Assembly (NCBI GenBank): GCA_016703745.1
Contig: JADJBK010000006.1
Location: 310,001-374,000, forward strand
Length of the DNA: 64,000 nt
Source: Nitrosomonas sp.
GTDB taxonomy: Bacteria; Pseudomonadota; Gammaproteobacteria; Burkholderiales; Nitrosomonadaceae
Reading direction: 5' to 3'
The notes under the pieces are model-generated. The model made no database searches, had not been told where the DNA came from, and saw only the letters and a list, made by a program, of their open reading frames with translations. The translations under genes and the position numbers were made by a program. Positions within the stretch are counted from its first letter, which is position 1, and each line of letters starts with the position of its first letter. Of this stretch, positions 6,579 to 15,246 are shown one piece after another.

Positions 6579-8969
6579 TTGCTGGAAAGATTGGAAGAGT
6601 ACGAAATCAACCAGCAAAACTCCTCTTTACGTCTTCTTAATTATTTTTATTGGTCAATTTTTGCAGCTTGGCAAATGCAGCAAATCCATCCTTTACTCCT
6701 TAATAATCTCCCGTCCATGTGGGGCGAAGCACTTTCCGCACAATTACGTGCTGGTGAGAATGTGCTTGGCTGGCTCGAAATTGATCTTGATACCCGGCTT
6801 CATTTTGCTGCTAGTATCCTTGTGGTGACCGATCAGCGCTTGCTGGCCAAAATGTCAAGCAATGAAGCGTGGCGGGAATGGATGTACCAGCCAGGCCTGT
6901 CAATGATGCAGCGAGACCATGCGGGTGTGGGGTGTCTCGAATTATTTGATTCCCACTCACGCTTGGCGTATTGGCGTTATCGATTAGGCAATGAGTTAAC
7001 AGTTAATCGATTGATTGAGTGTTTTATGCGGCAGCTCGATTATCAAGTAACCGGTAATATTGCTATGCCTGCTCAGGCACACGTCCAATGTCTGAGCTGT
7101 GGCATCGTTTTTCCCGTCGATCAGGAAGAATGTCCGGCGTGTGAGAAACAAATTCATATCCCCCCTTCCACATGGACCCTATTACGTTTATGGCGTTTTG
7201 CAAAACCCTATAAAGGGCGTTTGTTATTTGGTTTTTTGTTGACGCTATGCAGTACGGCCGCAACACTGGTTCCACCTTATTTGATTATGCCGTTAATGGA
7301 TAATGTGTTGATTCCTTATCAGAATGGTCAACCGATCAATACCGATCTGGTAACGCTCTATCTTTCCGGATTATTGGTTGCTGCAATTCTTGCCTGGATA
7401 CTGGGTTGGGGGCGTACTTACCTGTTGGCATTGGTTTCAGAACGTATTGGCGTAGACCTGCGCACAACGACATATGAGCATTTGCTGCATCTTTCACAGG
7501 AATATTTTGGGGGTAAGCGTACCGGTGATTTAATGGCACGTATTGGTGCTGAAACTGACCGGATTAATATCTTCATTTCATTGCATTTACTCGATTTTGC
7601 GACGGATGTCATCATGATTTTTATGACAGCATTAATCCTGATATCAATTAATCCCTGGTTGGCATTGGTCACACTGGTTCCTCTACCCATTATTGCCTGG
7701 TTGATCCATCTGGTTCGCGACCGGCTGCGGATTGGGTTTGAGAAAGTAGACCGCATCTGGGCGGAAGTGAATAATGTGCTTGCCGATACTATCCCAGGTA
7801 TTCGAGTGGTCAAGGCTTTTGCGCAGGAAAAGAGAGAGGCAGCGCGTTTTCATGCGGCCAATCAGCGCAATCTGCAAATCAATGATCGAGTCAACAGGGT
7901 TTGGTCATTATTTACACCAACTGTCACATTGTTAACTGAGGTAGGGCTGCTGGTGGTATGGGTATTTGGCATTTGGCAAATATCGAAGGATGAAATTACA
8001 GTCGGAGTTCTTACGGCTTTCCTTGCTTATATTGGCCGGTTTTATATCAGACTGGATTCGATGAGCCGTATTGTCTCCCTCACACAGAAAGCTGCCGCTG
8101 GAACGAAGCGGATTTTTGATATTCTGGATCATGTCTCCAGCGTTCCGGAATCTCCCAATCCTGTTCATTTGTCCACCGTACACGGCCAGATCGAGCTTCG
8201 CAATGTGGGCTTTCGCTATGGAACTCGCAGTATTACGCGCAACATTGATCTTGTTATCCAGCCCGGTGAAATGATCGGTTTGGTTGGGCATAGTGGCTCA
8301 GGTAAAAGTACTCTGGTGAATCTGATTTGCCGTTTCTATGATGTCACGGAAGGGGCGATTTTAGTGGACGGGCATGATATCCGCTCGCTACCGATTGCTG
8401 AGTATCGTAAGCATATCGGTTTGGTACTTCAAGAACCTTTTCTGTTTTATGGCACCATTGCAGAAAATATCGCATATGGTAGACCGGATGCAACGCATTC
8501 CGATATCATATCGGCCGCTCGCGCTGCCCATGCTCATGAGTTTATATTGCGCCTGCCGTATGGGTACGATTCGCTGGTCGGGGAACGTGGGCAGGCGCTC
8601 TCTGGTGGTGAGCGTCAGCGTATTTCGATTGCCCGCGCGCTACTAATTAATCCACGAATTTTGATATTGGATGAGGCTACTTCATCGGTGGATACGACTA
8701 CCGAGAAAGATATCCAGAAGGCGTTGGATAATCTGGTGCGTGGCCGAACTACCATTGCGATCGCGCATCGTTTATCGACCTTGCGTGAAGCCAATCGCCT
8801 GATTGTTCTGGATCGAGGCAAAATTGTTGAAATCGGCAATCATGCGGAATTAATGTCGCGAGAAGAGCATTATTACCGCCTGTACCAGGCTCAGGCGCGC
8901 AATGTTGATACTGAAGAGCGGGGATTTGTTCCTGTTGTCGAACATAGCGCTGCAGGGGAGCATAAATGA
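6579..8969 (+). CDS. Cyanophycin-associated ABC transporter, fused membrane and ATPase domains
   Basis: Up to 796 residues. Residues ~1-160 are an unusual cytoplasmic domain. A CxxC...CxxC zinc ribbon (CLSCGIVFP, CPACEKQ, ~171-190) follows. Next are six transmembrane helices of the exporter type (~210-500) and a nucleotide-binding domain with Walker A GHSGSGKST (~570), signature LSGGERQR (~673) and Walker B ILILDEATSSVD. This architecture recurs beside cyanophycin synthetases in betaproteobacteria. It is first of four same-strand genes and overlaps the DUF1854 start (ATGA). The TTG at 6579 gives the longest frame; an ATG at 6675 is an alternative. The substrate is unknown; cyanophycin dipeptide or amino-acid traffic is only a guess. 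Confidence 0.85.
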   Translation: MLERLEEYEINQQNSSLRLLNYFYWSIFAAWQMQQIHPLLLNNLPSMWGEALSAQLRAGENVLGWLEIDLDTRLHFAASILVVTDQRLLAKMSSNEAWREWMYQPGLSMMQRDHAGVGCLELFDSHSRLAYWRYRLGNELTVNRLIECFMRQLDYQVTGNIAMPAQAHVQCLSCGIVFPVDQEECPACEKQIHIPPSTWTLLRLWRFAKPYKGRLLFGFLLTLCSTAATLVPPYLIMPLMDNVLIPYQNGQPINTDLVTLYLSGLLVAAILAWILGWGRTYLLALVSERIGVDLRTTTYEHLLHLSQEYFGGKRTGDLMARIGAETDRINIFISLHLLDFATDVIMIFMTALILISINPWLALVTLVPLPIIAWLIHLVRDRLRIGFEKVDRIWAEVNNVLADTIPGIRVVKAFAQEKREAARFHAANQRNLQINDRVNRVWSLFTPTVTLLTEVGLLVVWVFGIWQISKDEITVGVLTAFLAYIGRFYIRLDSMSRIVSLTQKAAAGTKRIFDILDHVSSVPESPNPVHLSTVHGQIELRNVGFRYGTRSITRNIDLVIQPGEMIGLVGHSGSGKSTLVNLICRFYDVTEGAILVDGHDIRSLPIAEYRKHIGLVLQEPFLFYGTIAENIAYGRPDATHSDIISAARAAHAHEFILRLPYGYDSLVGERGQALSGGERQRISIARALLINPRILILDEATSSVDTTTEKDIQKALDNLVRGRTTIAIAHRLSTLREANRLIVLDRGKIVEIGNHAELMSREEHYYRLYQAQARNVDTEERGFVPVVEHSAAGEHK

Positions 8970-9439
8970 GTCGTACATTAGCTTCCCAGTTAACCCGCAA
9001 TGCTTTTGGGCGGCTGGTTTATAGGGATCAGTCGGGTATGGCACAAGAAAACGTCATTCCGGTGAGATCTTTTCCGATTGCCGATCCGAATCAAGGCATT
9101 GCAATAGTCGATTCCCAGGGTCATGAGTTAGTGTGGATAGCAAGCCTGTCCGATTTACCCCAAGACTATCGAAGTCTCATTGAAGAGGAGTTATCGAGTC
9201 GAGAATTTATGCCGGAAATAAAGCGTCTGTGCAATGTATCCAGTTTTATCACACCGAGTACCTGGAACGTCGAGACGGATCGTGGAGACACTTTCTTTGT
9301 TCTCAAAGGTGAAGAAGATATTCGTCGCTTAACCGCTTCTTCACTGATGATTGTGGATAGTCATGGTATCCATTTTCTTATTCGTGATCGTTTGTCTCTT
9401 GATCGTCATAGCCGTAGCTTGTTGGATCATTTTCTATAA
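8966..9439 (+). CDS. DUF1854 protein associated with cyanophycin metabolism
   Basis: 157 residues, soluble, with no signal peptide. The N-terminal RNAFGRLVYRDQSG and PVRSFPIADPNQGIAIVDSQGHEL and the C-terminal LMIVDSHGIHFLIRDRLSLD fit DUF1854. In betaproteobacteria this family sits between the cyanophycin-linked ABC transporter and cphA. The start overlaps the transporter stop, so the two are translationally coupled and likely act together. Biochemical function is unknown. Confidence 0.8.
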   Translation: MSRTLASQLTRNAFGRLVYRDQSGMAQENVIPVRSFPIADPNQGIAIVDSQGHELVWIASLSDLPQDYRSLIEEELSSREFMPEIKRLCNVSSFITPSTWNVETDRGDTFFVLKGEEDIRRLTASSLMIVDSHGIHFLIRDRLSLDRHSRSLLDHFL

Positions 9440-9502
9440 TGTAGTTGAGAATTATTTTTCTTATCCTGTAAACCGATTGGTTAAGTCTGCGTTAATGGTT
9501 TC

Positions 9503-11845
9503 ATGACTTCTACTCTACTCGGATGCATGCCTATATCAAATAGTAATCCTGTAAAGGACATCATATTTCTTGAAATCAAGTACTTGAACGGCCCCAATCT
9601 GTGGACTTATTATCCGGCACTGGAAGCAACTGTCGACATTGGCGCTCTTGAAGATTTTCCTTCTGATGCGATTCCCGGATTTTATGACCGTTTATCTGAA
9701 TGGTTGCCTTCGCTCATTGAGCATCGTTGTAGCTATGAAGAACGAGGTGGTTTTTTGCGCCGGGTTAAGGAAGGTACGTGGCCGTGTCATATTCTGGAAC
9801 ATGTGACATTGGAGTTGCAGAATCTCGCTGGGATGCGTGGTGGTTTTGGTAGGGCGCGCGAAACATCGGTACGTGGCGTATATAAAGTTGCATTAAGCGC
9901 ATGGCACGAGGAGATTACTCGGGCTGCGCTGCACTCGGCGCGCGAATTGGTGCTGGCTGCTATGAACTTTGAGCAGTTGCCGAGCCCTTCGTATGACGTC
10001 GATAGCGCGATTGAGAATCTTCGTGAATTGGTGGATTCCCTCTGGCTTGGACCTTCCACAGCCTGTATCGTGGATGCTGCCATAGCACGGAATATTCCGG
10101 CCACCCGGCTCGTTGCCAAGGGAAACCTCGTACAGCTTGGTTATGGTGCACGTTGCCGTCATATCTGGACAGCAGAAACAGATCGCACTCCCGCCATTGC
10201 GGAAAGTATTTCCCGCGACAAAGATCTGACAAAAGCGTTATTGCGATCCTGTGGCATTCCTGTTCCTGAAGGATGCATGGTCGAAAGTGAGGAAGAAGCT
10301 TGGGAAGCTGCCAATAAAATTGGTCTGCCAGTCGTCATAAAACCCTGCGATGGTAATCATGGTCGGGGCGTTTTTATTGAGCTAAGCTACCGCGAAGAAA
10401 TTGAATCGGCTTACCAGGTGGCGCACAAAGAAGGTACAGGTGTACTGGTTGAGCAATATATTGCGGGCACCGAACACCGATTATTGATTGTGGGTGGGCA
10501 GCTTGTAGCGGCGACATTGGGAGACTCGGTATCGGTTACTGGAGATGGTTTTTCAACGATCACCGAATTAATTGAATCTCAAATCAACTCCGATCCGCGC
10601 CGGGGAACAACCGAAGATCATCCGTTGAATATGATTCGCCTTGATAGCGCAGCGAGAATTGAAATTGCTCGCCAAGGCTACTGCAGTAGCTCCGTTGTGC
10701 CAAGTGGTGCCAAGGTTCTGGTTCAGCGTAACGGTAATCATGCATTCGATGTAACGGATCAAATTCATTCCAGTACCGCGGTGCTTGCGTCACTCGCCGC
10801 CCGTGTTGTCGGACTGGATATTGCAGGTATCGATTTAGTGACGAGCGATATTTCTCGGCCACTGAACGAGCAAGGAGGGGCGATCGTTGAGGTGAATGCT
10901 GGCCCAAGTTTGCTGATGCATATCAAACCGGCGGTGGGCACTCCCCGGCCCGTAGGCAAAGCCATCATCAATCATCTATTCCCCGATCAAAACAATGGTC
11001 GTATTCCCATTGTTGGCATCACAGGGAGTTATGGCAAAACAGCTGTCGCATATCTGATTGCAAGGTTGCTGATTCTCTCCGGCAAGCAAACAGGGTTGGC
11101 CTGTAGTGACGGACTTTATCTGGATTATCGGAAAATAGATAAAAACAACAGCGCAAACTGGGCAGCGGCAAACCGCATCTTGACGAATCCAACTGTGGAA
11201 GCTGCGGTATTTGAGAATGGCTTTGACACACTCTTGAATCAGGGGCTGGCTTACGATAGTTGCTATGTAGGTGTGATTACAAATATCGATCCTAATCATC
11301 ATTTGGGTCAACAGGGAATTGAAACCCTCAAGCAGGTTTTTAACGTACTGCGTACCCAGGTTGATGTCGTCACTCCGACAGCTGCAGCGATTGACGATGT
11401 CGAAAAAGATATCCAGTTGCCTATTGGCGCCGCAGTTCTCAACGCTAATGATGAAATGCTGGTCGAGATATCCGAGCTGTGCCATGGCGAAGTCATTTTC
11501 TTTAGCATGGATCCGGATTCACCGATTATTACCCGGCATTGTGCTCAAGGAACAGGCTCCACTCAGGGTAAGCGTGCGGTAATTGTGCGTAATGGCGTGA
11601 TTACGCTAGTCACTGGTTCTGATGAATTATCGCTAATGAAATTAGCCGGGATCACTTCTGATACCGCCGACCCTGGTTCGCGGCAAATGGAAGAAAATAT
11701 TCTGGCTGCTGTTGGCGCTGCATGGGCGCTAGGCATTGAGTCCAACATCATACGGACAGGTATCGAGTCTTTTGGATTTGCTCAAGAAAACTACAAACCG
11801 GGAAATCAGGATTTCCCACTCGGTTTTACAAACTCAAGGGATTAA
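9503..11845 (+). CDS. Cyanophycin synthetase-like protein with degenerate, truncated Mur-ligase module
   Basis: 780 residues, paralogous to the following CphA. The N-domain (LEIKYLNGPNLW) and the ATP-grasp domain (~220-490, with PVVIKPCDGNHGRGV and IVEVNAGPSLLMH) look intact. The Mur-ligase-like half is altered. The P-loop reads ITGSYGKTAVAYL where CphA has VTGTNGKTTTTRL. The ETARGG region has become ENGFDT. The whole C-terminal ligase domain is absent, since the protein stops near residue 780. Two-gene cphA/cphA' arrangements are known in betaproteobacteria, and cyanobacterial CphA2 is likewise shortened with one ATP site. A role as partner or dipeptide-polymerising enzyme is inference. The stop is 3 bp before the cphA ATG. 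Confidence 0.85.
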   Translation: MTSTLLGCMPISNSNPVKDIIFLEIKYLNGPNLWTYYPALEATVDIGALEDFPSDAIPGFYDRLSEWLPSLIEHRCSYEERGGFLRRVKEGTWPCHILEHVTLELQNLAGMRGGFGRARETSVRGVYKVALSAWHEEITRAALHSARELVLAAMNFEQLPSPSYDVDSAIENLRELVDSLWLGPSTACIVDAAIARNIPATRLVAKGNLVQLGYGARCRHIWTAETDRTPAIAESISRDKDLTKALLRSCGIPVPEGCMVESEEEAWEAANKIGLPVVIKPCDGNHGRGVFIELSYREEIESAYQVAHKEGTGVLVEQYIAGTEHRLLIVGGQLVAATLGDSVSVTGDGFSTITELIESQINSDPRRGTTEDHPLNMIRLDSAARIEIARQGYCSSSVVPSGAKVLVQRNGNHAFDVTDQIHSSTAVLASLAARVVGLDIAGIDLVTSDISRPLNEQGGAIVEVNAGPSLLMHIKPAVGTPRPVGKAIINHLFPDQNNGRIPIVGITGSYGKTAVAYLIARLLILSGKQTGLACSDGLYLDYRKIDKNNSANWAAANRILTNPTVEAAVFENGFDTLLNQGLAYDSCYVGVITNIDPNHHLGQQGIETLKQVFNVLRTQVDVVTPTAAAIDDVEKDIQLPIGAAVLNANDEMLVEISELCHGEVIFFSMDPDSPIITRHCAQGTGSTQGKRAVIVRNGVITLVTGSDELSLMKLAGITSDTADPGSRQMEENILAAVGAAWALGIESNIIRTGIESFGFAQENYKPGNQDFPLGFTNSRD

Positions 11846-11848
11846 ATT

Positions 11849-14419
11849 ATGAAAATATTACGTATTCGAGCATTACGTGGACCAAATTTATGGAGTCAGC
11901 ATACTTCCATTGAAGCTGCTGTTCTTTGTAGTGAATTTGAAACCAATATCAATGATATATCCGGTTTTGACGCGAGAGTACGTGAGTATTTCCCGGAAAT
12001 TCCTTTGTTTCGCTCCACGAGTCATCACGAGACGGTTACCATCGCTCATGTGCTTGGATTCGCTGCGTTGGAGCTGCAGGTCCAGGCGGGCTGCCCGGTT
12101 ACTTTTAGCCGTACCGTCAAGACATCCGAAGCAAATACCTACTGTGTGGTTGCCGGGTACAGTGAAGAAAAAGTTGGTAGGCTTGCGTTTGAATTGGCGC
12201 GATCATTATGTATAGCCGTTGCAGAAAATACTTCTTTTGATTTGAATGGCGCGTTGCTTCAATTACGTGAACTCAATGAAGAGATACGTCTGGGACCGAG
12301 TACAGATTCGATTGTTCAGGCTGCCGTTGCTCGCGGCATCCCGTTTCGTCGCCTAACCGAAGGGAGTTTGGTGCAGTTTGGCTGGGGAAGTAAGCAACGG
12401 CGTATTCAGGCATCTGAAAGTGATCTAACCAGTGCTGTCGCAGAATCCATTGCGCAAGACAAAGAACTGACTAAAACTCTGCTTCATGCGGCAGGCATCC
12501 CGGTTCCTCAGGGTAGAAATGTAGACAGTGCCGAAGACGCATGGGTGGCGGCGTGTGAAATAGGCACACCCGTGGTCGTCAAGCCCCTCGATAGCAATCA
12601 GGGAAAAGGTGTTACGGTTAATCTTGTGGACGCCAGGCAGATAAAAGCGGCTTACATCATGGCAGCCGGGTTTAGTGACGATGTTCTGGTTGAGCGGTAT
12701 GTCCCCGGGTATGATTTTCGTATGCTCGTGGTTGGTAATCAATTGGTTGCCGCTGCGCGGCGCGACCCACCGCAAATTACGGGTGATGGCATACACAGCA
12801 TTCGTCAATTGGTCGGCCAGGTCAACCTGGACCCCAAGCGTGGCGAAGGTCATGTTGCTTCATTGACTAAAATTCCTCTGGATGAGATTTCCTTATCACA
12901 TCTGGCCTCGCAAGGATTATCGGCTGAATCCATTCCAGAAAAAGGTGTGCGCGTGGTATTACGCAGTAACGCCAATTTATCGACTGGAGGAACGGCGACT
13001 GATGTTACCGATGACGTTCATCCTGAGTTGGCAGAGCGCGTAATTGCTGCAGCCAAAGTGGTGGGTCTGGATATCTGTGGCATTGACGTAGTTTGCAGGA
13101 ATGTGGCGCTTTCGTTAGAGGAACAGGCGGGAGGCATTATCGAAATCAATGCTGCTCCCGGCTTGCGCATGCATTTGCAACCCTCTTTTGGCAAAAGTCG
13201 CGCTGTAGGTGAAGCGGTTATCGATAATATGTTTCCCGGGGGAGATGATGCGCGTATTCCCATCATTGCGGTGACTGGTACAAACGGTAAAACGACCACC
13301 ACCCGTTTGATTGCTAATATTTTCGAGAAAGACAAGAAACGCGTAGGGCTTGCCTGTACGGAAGGGGTGTATGTAAATGACCAATGTGTGGATACTGGCG
13401 ATTGTAGCGGGCCTAAAAGTGCAAGAAATATTCTGTTTCATCCGGATGTCGATGTAGCGGTTCTTGAAACAGCACGAGGTGGATTACTACGTGAAGGTTT
13501 GGGTTTTGATCGCTGTGATGTGGCTGTCGTTACCAATATCGGCATGGGTGATCATTTGGGTATGGCGTATGTGAATACCGTAGAAGAATTGTCCGTCGTT
13601 AAACAAATCGTTGTACAGAACGTCGCCTCCAGCGGTTGTGCCGTACTGAATGCAGCAGATGCGCTTGTTGTAAGCATGGCCGATCATTGCCCTGGATCAG
13701 TTATTTTCTTTGCGCAGGACGCTCACCATCCTATTCTGGTCATGCATCGCGCTCAGCATAAATCTGTTATTTACGTCGAAAATCATAGCATTGTTGCTGT
13801 GGATGAAAATGGTGAGCACCGGATCCCCTTGAGTGAAATTCCACTCACGAAAAATGGTAGCATTTCTTTCCAAATTGACAATGTGATGGCTGCTGTTGGA
13901 GCAGGTTGGGCGTTGGGGCTGGATTGGTCGGTTATTCGCGCAGGCTTGGCAACTTTTGTTAACAACGTGCAGACAGCGCCCGGCCGTTTTAATTTATTCA
14001 ATTATCGCAATGCGACCTTGATAGCTGACTATGGTCATAACCCGGATGCCATCCAGGCGCTTGTCAGCGCGATTGATAATATGCCCTCAAAAAAACGTTC
14101 GGTTGTGATCAGTGCTGCTGGCGATCGTCGTGATGAGGATATTCGTCAGCAAACCAGAATTCTTGGTGATGCCTTTGATGAAGTCTTGTTATACCAAGAT
14201 CAATGTCAACGGGGACGTGCAGACGGGGAAGTATTGATGTTGTTGCGGGAAGGTTTGGGAAATGCCAGGCGCACTCAGAAAGTCAGCGAAATTGTTGGTG
14301 AGGCAATAGCAATCGATATCGCGCTATCAAACCTGGAAGACGGCGAATTGTGCCTTATTCTGGTTGACCAAGTGGAGCAATCCCTGGGGCAAATCAATTA
14401 CCGTGTTGCGCTGGGCTGA
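11849..14419 (+). CDS. cphA: Cyanophycin synthetase
   Basis: 856 residues, the usual size. It makes the multi-L-arginyl-poly-L-aspartate nitrogen store by adding Asp to the backbone (ATP-grasp half) and Arg to the side chain (Mur-ligase half). The N-domain begins MKILRIRALRGPNLWS. The ATP-grasp contains PVVVKPLDSNQGKGV and IIEINAAPGLRMH. The Mur P-loop VTGTNGKTTTTRL lies near residue 474, and VLETARGGLLREGL and TNIGMGDHLG follow. The C-terminal domain is complete (PGRFNLFNYRNATLIADYGHNPDA, given in two overlapping family motifs: PGRFNLF and DYGHNPDA). Last of a four-gene run; no cyanophycinase lies in the window. Confidence 0.95.
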   Translation: MKILRIRALRGPNLWSQHTSIEAAVLCSEFETNINDISGFDARVREYFPEIPLFRSTSHHETVTIAHVLGFAALELQVQAGCPVTFSRTVKTSEANTYCVVAGYSEEKVGRLAFELARSLCIAVAENTSFDLNGALLQLRELNEEIRLGPSTDSIVQAAVARGIPFRRLTEGSLVQFGWGSKQRRIQASESDLTSAVAESIAQDKELTKTLLHAAGIPVPQGRNVDSAEDAWVAACEIGTPVVVKPLDSNQGKGVTVNLVDARQIKAAYIMAAGFSDDVLVERYVPGYDFRMLVVGNQLVAAARRDPPQITGDGIHSIRQLVGQVNLDPKRGEGHVASLTKIPLDEISLSHLASQGLSAESIPEKGVRVVLRSNANLSTGGTATDVTDDVHPELAERVIAAAKVVGLDICGIDVVCRNVALSLEEQAGGIIEINAAPGLRMHLQPSFGKSRAVGEAVIDNMFPGGDDARIPIIAVTGTNGKTTTTRLIANIFEKDKKRVGLACTEGVYVNDQCVDTGDCSGPKSARNILFHPDVDVAVLETARGGLLREGLGFDRCDVAVVTNIGMGDHLGMAYVNTVEELSVVKQIVVQNVASSGCAVLNAADALVVSMADHCPGSVIFFAQDAHHPILVMHRAQHKSVIYVENHSIVAVDENGEHRIPLSEIPLTKNGSISFQIDNVMAAVGAGWALGLDWSVIRAGLATFVNNVQTAPGRFNLFNYRNATLIADYGHNPDAIQALVSAIDNMPSKKRSVVISAAGDRRDEDIRQQTRILGDAFDEVLLYQDQCQRGRADGEVLMLLREGLGNARRTQKVSEIVGEAIAIDIALSNLEDGELCLILVDQVEQSLGQINYRVALG

Positions 14420-14614
14420 ATGCCGTGAAGAAATAAGTGCGACGATTGGGCGCGTCTGGCGTAACCGTCCAACGCTCCCATCTACGCAATCACAATTTTC
14501 TGGATTATTCTCCTCTGCATTACCTTACAGGAGGATAAGCCATGGCATTACAGGATGATAAGCAAAATTATGATGGCCGGTTGAGTTTATTAGCTACTTG
14601 CCTGCCCAACAGAT

Positions 14615-15155
14615 AAGGTTAACCGACAATTTGTGGCGACCCGGCCCAATCAATTGTGGGTAGCGGAATTACCTTTGTTGCAACGTGGATGGGATTTGTT
14701 TATGTAGCTTTTATTACCGATGTTTTTGCCCGGTATATTGTTGGTTGGCGAGTCAGCCGGTCATTACATACCGATCTGGTGCTTGACGCATGGGAACAGG
14801 CATTGTGTGCACGGCGCGAAATTAAGGGATTAGTCCATCATAGCGACCACGGTAGCCAATACTTGTCGATCCGCTATACGGAACGCTTGATACAAGCCAA
14901 TATTGATGCTTCTGTTGGCAGTGTTGGTGATTCTTATGACAATGCACTCGCCGAAACAATTAACGGATTATACAAGACCGAGGTCATACGGCACCGCGGC
15001 CCTGGCGCAATATCGACGATGTTGAGTTTGCAACCTTGGAATGGGTAGATTGGTTCAATAATCGCCGATTGTTGGAGCCGATTGGAAATATTCCGCCGGC
15101 AGAATTTGAAATGGCCTATTATCGCCAACCAAGAGAGTCAGCCCTTGCAGCTTGA
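14615..15155 (+). pseudogene. IS3-family transposase (OrfB) remnant, frameshifted
   Basis: The DDE integrase core is readable in pieces: KVNRQFVATRPNQLWVA, then FVATWMGFVYVAFITDVFARYIVGWR, represented by the middle DVFARYIVGWR. After that come LVHHSDHGSQYLS, GDSYDNALAETINGLYKTE and, after a shift, FATLEWVDWFNNRRLLEPIG to the natural stop. Two single-base losses are evident, near 14669 (VAD/ITF junction) and near 15000 (RGP/WRN junction). OrfA and the first third of OrfB are missing. The catalytic residues survive as text, but no intact protein can be made. Confidence 0.85.
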
Positions 15156-15194
15156 CTCAAGGTAAATAGTCTCCGGAAAAACCGGGGCGATTCA
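14615..15194 (+). mobile_element. 5'-truncated IS3-family insertion sequence
   Basis: Contains the transposase remnant plus an IS3-like right terminus, TCTCCGGAAAAACCGGGG followed by CGATTCA, ending near 15194. No matching left end is visible between the cphA stop (14419) and 14615, so the left part has been deleted. Confidence 0.7.
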
Positions 15195-15246
15195 TTCTTC
15201 CTCATTTTAAATCTGATCCATATTAGAACTCCGGGAGTGTTATCAA

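Noticed and set aside
14542..14616. 24-codon ORF starting ATGGCATTACAG with AGGAGG upstream
   Set aside because: A good ribosome site but no coding character; it lies in the eroded left flank of the IS3 remnant and shows no relation to any protein.
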